Shown here in pieces: positions 17,626 through 26,200 of a stretch of 53,460 bases of DNA. Below the pieces are notes generated by a model. The model had not been told where the DNA came from and searched no databases. It saw only the letters and a list, made by a program, of their open reading frames with translations. The first letter of the stretch is position 1; each line of letters starts with the position of its first letter. This DNA is from CAUZFZ01 sp963579025 (GTDB taxonomy: Bacteria; Planctomycetota; Planctomycetia; Planctomycetales; Planctomycetaceae): NCBI GenBank assembly GCA_963579025.1, contig CAUZFZ010000054.1:1-53460 (forward strand), read 5' to 3'. A program made the position numbers and the translations under genes.

Positions 17626-17823
17626 GTGGGCCTCTTACCGGCGGAGGGATCACGGGAGCTGAAGGACGTAATCTACTCAACAGGAGCCCGACGCGCCTGT
17701 TTCGTCACTGGACATTTTCCTGAATTCGTCGCGTTACATTGCCGCGCTGTCGTCGCCTTCTGTAACAGCCTGGTTATTCAACGGGTTGATGAGCCATCAC
17801 GGTGACACGACAGGAGACATCCC

Positions 17824-18822
17824 ATGCAGCCACCCGTTATCGACGTCCACACGCACGTATTCTGCTGGGGTGAAAATCCCGCGGACGGATTTCTTTCCGA
17901 GCGCACACGCCGAGGCCTGATCACTCGCATCGTGCTGGCACTGACCGGAATGCGGAACGAAGCCGGTGACACGATCAGCGCGAAAATCCGCAACCGTCTG
18001 CTCAGACAGGTGCGTACATCGAGTCTCGATTACGCGGTCGTGCTGGCTCAGGATGCCGTCTATCGCAGCGACGGCTCGCGCGACGACCACTCGACTCACT
18101 TCTATGTCTCGAACAACTACGTGTTGGGACTCGCGGAGGAATGTCCGGCGATCATTCCGGGTTGCTCGATCAATCCGATCCGCAAGGATGCTCTGCAGGA
18201 ACTTGAGCGTTGTCACGCGGCGGGATCAAAGCTGATCAAAGTGCACACAGCGATTCAGGGCGTCGATCCGTCCTCGCGGGAATTCGAACCGTTTTACCGA
18301 CTCGCCAGTGAACTGGGTGTCGTCCTGATGTTCCACACCGGGTATGAGCATTCCTGCACGGTCCGGTCGCAGGAATTTACCGACCCACGTCGACTGGCGC
18401 GGCCGCTGGATCATGGGCAACCGGTCATCGCGGCCCACTGTGGCACGTGTGCCTTCTTTGACCGCGACGACTACTACGACGGATTCATCGAGACAATGAA
18501 CCGTTACGACAATCTTTACGGCGACACCGCCATCATGGCGAGTCTGATTCGCTGGTCTTCGATGCAACGACTGAGTCGTGAATCGGAATCGATCCGTCAC
18601 CGCATTCTTCACGGCAGCGATTATCCGTTCCCGCCGGCGCGATTGCCTTATCTGACCCGGACCGGACTGTTCCCGCCTGAGCGGCACAACTCACTCGACA
18701 TGGATCTGCGCATCAAGCAGAGCTTCAATCTGGGTCCCAAATACGCCACTCAGGCTGCTGAGTTGCTGGGCATCCACAGCACGTCCGACGAGCCCGTGTC
18801 TCGGGAAGCGGTCCTGGTATGA
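17824..18822 (+). CDS. Amidohydrolase-family (Amidohydro_2) metal-dependent hydrolase
   Basis: 332 residues with the TIM-barrel amidohydrolase pattern: DVHTHVF near the N-terminus (HxH metal site), KVHTAIQG and LMFHTGYEHS in the middle strands, AAHCGTC, and HGSDYPFPPARLPY near the end with the catalytic Asp. Enzymes of this subfamily decarboxylate or hydrolyse small carboxylated or lactone substrates; the substrate here cannot be told. No signal peptide, so cytoplasmic. ATG at 17824 follows CAGGAGA at about 17809. It converges on the M20 peptidase gene. Confidence 0.85.
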   Translation: MQPPVIDVHTHVFCWGENPADGFLSERTRRGLITRIVLALTGMRNEAGDTISAKIRNRLLRQVRTSSLDYAVVLAQDAVYRSDGSRDDHSTHFYVSNNYVLGLAEECPAIIPGCSINPIRKDALQELERCHAAGSKLIKVHTAIQGVDPSSREFEPFYRLASELGVVLMFHTGYEHSCTVRSQEFTDPRRLARPLDHGQPVIAAHCGTCAFFDRDDYYDGFIETMNRYDNLYGDTAIMASLIRWSSMQRLSRESESIRHRILHGSDYPFPPARLPYLTRTGLFPPERHNSLDMDLRIKQSFNLGPKYATQAAELLGIHSTSDEPVSREAVLV

Positions 18823-18854
18823 CCACGACGGCCGAATTTGCCGCGGACTGCGTG

Positions 18855-20024
18855 TCAGTCGATGGCTAATTGGATCGCCAGTCGGCAAGCCAGATCGAAA
18901 TGCTCCAGGTCCACATATTCTTCGGGCGTGTGAACATTCCGCTGCCCGGCACCGATCGTCACAGCGGGAATGCCATGCCCGACGATCCAGTTGGCGTCCA
19001 TACCTCCGTCGTTGCTGACACACTCGGCCTCGATATCGCATTCACTCGCCGCGGCCAGTACGGCCTGCACGACAGGCGTGTCATCGGACAGAGCAAATGC
19101 CTCGTAAGTTGGTCCTGGACCGAATCGCACCGCACCACGTTCGGCAGCATGATTGACGTGCGCATCAACCGACCGCTCGAAAGCACTTTTCCATGCCGCG
19201 ATGATTTCGTCGCGAAAAGCCGCGTCGTGTGAACGAGCTTCGGCCAGGATGTGAAGTTCCGGCATCACCACATTGCTGCCGGTTCCACCCTGCACAATGC
19301 CGGCATTCGCAGAACCACGCCCGCTGGTCTTCTCAACGACTCCATGCCAGCCGTCGCGATTCAACTCGGACAGGGCATCCGCCGCGATGATCGCCGCCGA
19401 CACGCCATCGCCAGGGTTGGCACCGGCGTGCGCGGCGATGCCATCGATATCGATGGTGAATCGCTTCGTGCCGATGACCGACGTAACAAACTCATTCGCC
19501 AGCGAGCCGTCGAAGTTGAAGCACATGGCCGGCTTCGTCTCACCCAGTTGAGCAACGTCCATTCCGCGGGCACCGACAAGCCCGACTTCTTCCTGGATGA
19601 AGAAGATCAGCGTCGCTGGCGCGTGATTCCGTTCGCGGGCACAGAGCGACCGTGCCACCTGCATGAGCACAGCACAACCGGTGCGGTTGTCTCCGCCCAG
19701 CGCCTTACCTGGCATGTCGTTGACGATTCTGGAGCAGGTGGCATCCAGTCTCGGTGCGGCTCGAACTGCACCAGGGACCGTGTCCATGTGCGCGCTGAAT
19801 AATCGCCGGGGACCACGGCCGTGACCATCCAGTCGCACGATCAGATTTCCGGTATTCCCTCCATATTCGCTTTGTTCATGAGCCTTGTCGGTTGAAATGC
19901 ATTCGGCCGGGACACCCATCGCGACCAGTTCACGACACAGGTGTACGGCGACGCTCAGTTCCTCGCCTGGTTTGCCGGGAATCGAAAGCAGTGTCATCAG
20001 GTCATTGCGTGCTTGGTCATTCAT
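18855..20024 (-). CDS. M20-family metallopeptidase (PepT-like)
   Basis: 389 residues. Zinc-site elements of M20 aminopeptidases and carboxypeptidases are in order: SAHMDTVPG (His, Asp), LGGDNRTG (bridging Asp), FFIQEEVGLVGARG (catalytic and metal Glu), CFNFDG and a late VHTPEEYVDL (His). The insert dimerisation domain starts around IGTKRFTIDIDGIAAHAG. The overall order is that of PepT/tripeptidase-like enzymes. No signal peptide; it probably acts on short peptides in the cytoplasm. The start is ATG at 20024 with GGAAC upstream. Divergent from the giant TPR/macroglobulin gene. Confidence 0.9.
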   Translation of the reverse strand: MNDQARNDLMTLLSIPGKPGEELSVAVHLCRELVAMGVPAECISTDKAHEQSEYGGNTGNLIVRLDGHGRGPRRLFSAHMDTVPGAVRAAPRLDATCSRIVNDMPGKALGGDNRTGCAVLMQVARSLCARERNHAPATLIFFIQEEVGLVGARGMDVAQLGETKPAMCFNFDGSLANEFVTSVIGTKRFTIDIDGIAAHAGANPGDGVSAAIIAADALSELNRDGWHGVVEKTSGRGSANAGIVQGGTGSNVVMPELHILAEARSHDAAFRDEIIAAWKSAFERSVDAHVNHAAERGAVRFGPGPTYEAFALSDDTPVVQAVLAAASECDIEAECVSNDGGMDANWIVGHGIPAVTIGAGQRNVHTPEEYVDLEHFDLACRLAIQLAID

Positions 20025-20250
20025 GACTGTTCCTGCCCCGGTCGACCAACGTTCGTTTTCTGCTGCCCGTCAATTGTCAGATCTTTGTAACTTTTGCCGG
20101 GGAGATCCTGACGCCTGCTGTTACAAGCGAACCGAAAACCTGCCATCGGCGCCGAACTCCCTGACCAGTTATGACCAGTAACAGCGAAACGTATGCAACA
20201 GTGTTGATTGCGCCGAACCACCAGTGTCCTGATGGACGCCGTGCGAGCCT

Positions 20251-20256
20251 TATACT
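20251..20256 (+). promoter_or_regulatory. Possible -10 box for the giant macroglobulin-like gene
   Basis: TATACT matches the -10 consensus at five of six positions and would start a transcript near 20263, giving a 20-base leader that contains the GGAG ribosome site at about 20273-20276. There is no good -35 at the expected distance, so this is weak. Confidence 0.3.
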
Positions 20257-20282
20257 CGATTTGCCGACGACTGGAGAATGAC

Positions 20283-23200
20283 ATGGCGATGCATCGATCG
20301 TTGACGTTTCTGTTTGCAGTTGCCCTGCTGGCATGTGATTCCGTCTCGTTCGCGGCCGAGGATAGTCGCCCGGATGTTTCCTCACTGCCGCCAGTTCCAG
20401 AGACGATTCACGATGCTCTGCAGAACCGTGATTACCCGGTGGCGGTCGAGCGGATCGATGAACAACTGGCAAAGGACGACGTCGAACACGCTGACTACCT
20501 GCTGTACCTCAAAGCCCGCGCACAGACTGCCGGGAGCATGCTCGAAAAGGCGATGGCCACCTTCGAGCAACTCGAAAAGGACTTTCCGAAAAGTCGCTGG
20601 CTGGCGCGTTCACGCTTCGGGCGAGCGGATGTGCTGGTCCAGCAACGGAACTATCAGGCGGCCGGGTTGATTTACCAGGCGGAAGCGAAGCGACTGCTGT
20701 CATCGGACCGGCGCGACGAACTGGCCCGCATCTATCTGGAGTTTGCCGACCGGTACTTTGAAGGAGTCAAAGCAGATGACCCATCCGGAAACCGTAAGCC
20801 GGACTATCAGCAGGCTCTGACGTACTATCAGGAATCACTGAAGCTGAACCCGGCACTGGCGACCCGGCAAAGGGTCGAGCTGCGGATCGCTCACTCGCAA
20901 CGCGAACTGGGGAAACACAACGAAGCGATCGCGGCATACAGCAATTTCCTTTCGGCGTATGCCGGCGAGGACACAAAGGCCGATCGCAAAGCACCCGCCG
21001 CAATGGAAGTCCAGGCCCGGTACCAATTGGGCCGCACGCAACTCGCCGCGAGTCAATTCGAGGCAGCGCGGCGAACGTGGCAGGATTTTCTGGCCAGCGA
21101 TGTCGGCAAGGCCGCCGGTGGAGACCTGCTGGCCGAAGCCACTTATCGTCTGGCCCATACCTGGCAGGTTCCGGCGCCGCCTTCAGTCCCGGACCTGGAA
21201 CTTGGTGTGGCCGCTCACCAGAGATTTCTCAAAGCTTTTCCAAAGCATGACCTTAGTGTCCAGGTTGTGCTTGAGATCGCTCAAAGCTGGGCACACCACG
21301 GACGCTACGAACAGGCCGTAACGCGATTAACCACACTGATCCAGAATGCACCTGATGCAAAGCAGACGCCACTGGCTCGCAATCTTCTGGGCCAGGCGCT
21401 GGCCTCGCAGAAGAAGTTTGCTGAGGCGATCGCGGCGTGGCGAGAATTCCTGGCCAGGCATCCGTCTGATCCGAACTGGAGCAACGTCCAGCGCGTCGTC
21501 ATCAACACCGAATACGTGATGGCCGAAGTGCAGCGGGCCGAGACGAACTACGAGGCCGCCCGCACTCTGTGGGAGACGTTCCTCAACAAATACCCACTCG
21601 ATCCGCGTGCTCCGCAAATCCTGTTTCTGTTCGGGCAAATGAAGTCGGCCGAAGGATTGAAGCTCTATGCCGAGCAGATCGAAGCCGCGGGCGACGAGAA
21701 ACGAGCCGGACCGATCGCACCGAAAGTGAAAGCGCGGCGTTTGTTCGAGGCGGCCATCGCGGACTGGCAACGAGTCGTCAGCAAGTATCCAAGCTCGGAG
21801 CAGGCCTCACAGGCGGCGTTCGTCATCGGTGCGACGCTGGAAGATCAGCTTGGCCAGCTCGCGGACGCCCTGAAGGCGTACAAGAAGGTCCAGGGTCAAT
21901 ATCACGCGCAGGCGCAGCAGCGGATTCAGCGACTGACTGCCAACCGGCTGGAGATCGTCTCGGAACGAAAGTTCCATTCCGATGAAGCCGCGCGGATCAA
22001 AGTCACGACGCGCAACATCGAAAATGTCTCCGTACGAATCTATCGCATCGATATGGTCGACTACTTCCGCAAGATGCATCTGGCGACTGGCGTCGAAGCA
22101 CTCGACATTGCTCTGATCGATCCGGACAAGACCTGGGATCACAAGATCGCTGGCTTTGAAGAGTACCGCCGCATCGAGAACGAAATCGAAATCCCGACCG
22201 ACGGGCCGGGAGTGACCGCGGTCACGATTACAGGCGAGAAACTTGAAGCCACAACGATGGTTGTCGTCAGCGACCTGGACATCATCGTCAAGAGTTCGCG
22301 CAACGAATTGTTCGTGTTCGCTCAGAACTCGCGAACGGGCAAACCGCAGACGGATGTCAGTCTGCTGATCAGCGATGGCGAGCAGGTGATCGCGGAAGAG
22401 TTGACCGGCAAGGACGGCGTATTTCAGAAGTCATTCGAGCAGCTCAAGACGATCGCCGACCTGCGCATCTTCGCAGTCCATGAGGGCCACGCGGCATCGA
22501 CGGTCAGCAACCTGGCAGGATTGAACTTCGCCGTCGGCCTCTCGCCGAAGGGATACCTGTTCACGGATCGGCCAGCGTATCGAGCTGGCCAGCTCGTCAA
22601 TCTGAAAGGCATTATCCGCTGGGTGGCGGAAGACCGTTACGTCTTCAAGTCTGGCGAGCAGTATCAGCTTGATGTGTACGACGCGCGCGAGCGGCTGATT
22701 CACTCGCGGAAGATCGCACTGAACAACTTTGGTGCACTGGCCGCCAATTTCGAGCTGCCGGAATCCTCACCCGAAGGGGACTGCCGTGTCCATCTGCATC
22801 AGCCCGGTGGCGAACAGTCTTACGAAACCAGCTTTCCGGTTCATGAATACCGTCTTGAATCGATGCGACTGGAACTCGAAACGCCCCGGCAGGTGTACTA
22901 TCGCGGCGACACGATCAAGGGAACGATTTCGCTGAAGTACTACTACGGGACACCGCTGGCCGGTAAGACCATTCAGTATCAACTGGCAGGCGGCCGACAG
23001 CACTCCGCGACGACGGACGCAAAAGGTGAGATCGCGTTCGAGTTTCCGACGCGTCGGTTTCGAGAATCGCAGGAACTGGAACTCACGGCCACGTTCCCTG
23101 AAAAGAACCTGAACGCCGCGACCAGCCTGCAGCTTGCCACGCGCGGCTTCGCGATCAATGTCTCGACGCTGCGGCAGGTCTACATTTCCGGCGAGACATT

Positions 23201-26200
23201 CGATGCGACGATCAACGTCAGTGACCCGGCGGGAGAGCCAGTCGCGACGGACTTGACGCTGGAAGTGATCGAACGCACGCGCGTCAACGGCAGACGCGGC
23301 GAGCGGACGGTCGAAACGTTCGAGATCAAGTCAAACGAGAAGGGTACGGTGCAGCGCACGCTGCGTGTCGATAAGGCCGGTACGTACATCGTTCGAGTCT
23401 CCGGCACGGACCAGTTTGATAACCGACTGAGCGGTTCACACTCCCTGACGATTTCCGGCGACGACGATCGTATTCGCCTGCGTCTGCTGGCTGACCGGCA
23501 TCAGTACCAGGTCGGCGACGAAGCCAGTATCCGTCTGCACTGGCGTGAAGAGCCAGCGCTGGCGCTGATTACCTATGAAGGAGCCTCCATTCTGGGGTAT
23601 CAGCTTGTCTCGTTGAAAAAGGGTTCCAACAAACTGACCGTGCCGATGGCATCGCGACTGGCTCCGAACTTCAACCTCGCAGTCGCCGTGATGCACGGTA
23701 ACCGATTTCACCAGACCGGCAGCGAGTTTCGAGTGGCTCGCAAGCTGAACATCACACTCAAGCCCGAGCAGGACACGCTGAAGCCGGGTGAGGATCTGAA
23801 GGTCGAAATCACGACAACCGATCCGCAGGGCAAGCCGGTTTCGGCCGAGGTTTCGCTGGGTCTGGTTCAGAAAAACCTGTGGCAGATGTTCGGCGATCAG
23901 CACGACGCGATCGATCAGTTCTTCGGCGGCGGCTACCGCGAACCACAGGTCCGCGCCACCTCAAGCTGCACATTCCTGTATCGGCCCGCAACGCGGTCGG
24001 TCAATGAGTTTCTGCTGGCCGAGCAGGAACGAGAGGACCTGGCTGGACGCAATACGGCCGCGATGGCGGCACTGCACGACGCGCGTACCAAGCAGGAGAT
24101 TGCTGGGCTGGTCGACAATTTCAACGACCTCTTTAAACAGCGACGCTATGCGGAGGCCGGTCGTATCGCCGCCTACGCGAACACGATCGCGCCCAGCAAC
24201 CCAATCGCGGTCAACATGCGGATCAAGGCACAGATTGCGGGACAAATTGCCCATAACGCGACCATCCGCAACGGCGGAGAAGTCCGTTTTGACCAGTTGA
24301 TGAGCGTGGAAGAGTCACTGCTTGCCGTCGATGAGTCACTGCCGCAAAACTGGGCAGGTCTCCGCGGGACCGCGCGTGGATCTGTCGTAATCAATGAACT
24401 GCTCACGCCGTCGCAGCAGCTTGCGGAAGGGGCGGTGAACGGGCAATTATTAATAAGCGGTGGCGAATTTCCGCAGTCGATTCAGCCGCGAGGGCGGCGG
24501 CGTGCGAGCGCGAAACGCAGTATTGGCGACAGCGGGTTCGACCCCGACGAAGCTCTGCAGCGTCTGATCGAACAGGAGACCAACGGCGACGGATGGCTCG
24601 ACGCGGGAGTCACCTTCAGTCGTGATGGCCGCCAACTTCTGGGCATCTCCGAACACGCTGCAAATTTCTCCCTGATCATCAGCCAGTCACAGAATGTGCA
24701 GCTTGAATCCGTCGCGAGTTACTTTACGGACCTGTCACGGTCCGAGAAGACAATCGTCGCGCTTAATGGCAAGGGTGAGTTTCAGGTCGTCAACGGACTG
24801 CCTGTCGCCGCACTCCACGACCTGGTCGGTGATGGCCTGCAGATTCTTCCCCGCATGGCCAGTGCCGAACTGGGGTACTGGAACCCAACCATCGTCACGG
24901 ACGAGGACGGTAAGGCGACCATCACCTTCCGGCTGCCGGAGCGTTCGACGGCGTGGACGTTGAAGTCACGCGGTATCAACTCGAACGCACTGACTGGTCA
25001 GGCCGAAGTCGACATCGTCTCGAAGAAGGACCTGTTCGGTGAAATTCGGACACCGCTTGCCTTTACCGACGGCGACAAGGCCACCGTGCTGATCGAGGTT
25101 CACAATTCGACGGTCAAGAAAAATGAACCGATCGAAGTCGTGCTGAAGACGACCATCGGCGAACGCACAACGGAAATCCGCCGTCCGATCAAGTCGTCTG
25201 GTCCCGGTGTCGAGGAGATTGCAATTCCGGTCGAGGTCGTCGACGGCGACTCCGTGCAGTTTGAATTGACTGTCAGCAGCGGCGAACTGGTGGATACGTC
25301 CCGGCAGGCCGTCCCGATTTCGCCCTATGGCGTCCCCGTCTTCGCCACCACCAGCGGTACGTCGGCTCAGAGCACGATCGTCTTTGTCGAGCACGACAAA
25401 CGGTTGCCCGTCGACGATTCGCGACTGGAACTACTGATCGGCCCCAGCATCGATCGCACACTGCTCGAAGCGGTACTCGGCTCGAGTATCACTCCGTGGC
25501 ACGGTGGGCGCGCGGGTGGGTTTGAACGCTCGATCTCAGACGTCCTGGGTGGAGTCAGTTTGCTCAAGATGATCCGCCGCTCACGTGCGGCGGACAGTCC
25601 CGAAGTGCAGGCCTTGACTGCGAGAGTCAGCGCCGGTGTTGCCCGTCTGGTCTCATGCCAGCGAGACGACGGTGCCTGGAGCTGGTCGGGACGGCATGCC
25701 GCGGAATCCGATCGCTACCTCACCAGCCGCGCCGTATGGGCTTTGTCGCTGGCACGTCGAGGCGGTTTCTCGATCCCGGCCGACACGCTCGAGAAAGCGG
25801 TCGCGTCACTTAAGTCAGCATTCACCAACAGCAGTACATCGGATCGGGAAGGACAGGCCATCATCCTGCACGGTCTGGCCCAGGCCGGTGCGGCAGACTT
25901 TGCATTTGCCAACAGGCTGTACCGCGAACGGAACAGCCTGACTGCGTCCGGTCTGCTGCATGTTGCATTAACCCTGATCCAACTCGATCGAAACGAAATG
26001 GCCGAGGACCTGGTCGCACTGGTCGGCCTGAAGACCGACCCGGCGACGGTCGACCAGTCGGACGCGGCTGTTCTGGGCTGCATTCCGTGGATGAGGACAC
26101 GTGTTGAACTTCACGCGCTGCATCTGCTGGCACTCGAAGAACTGTACCCTGAAGACAAGTCAACGGAGCAGGCAGCCGACTGGCTGTTGGCCGCCAGGCG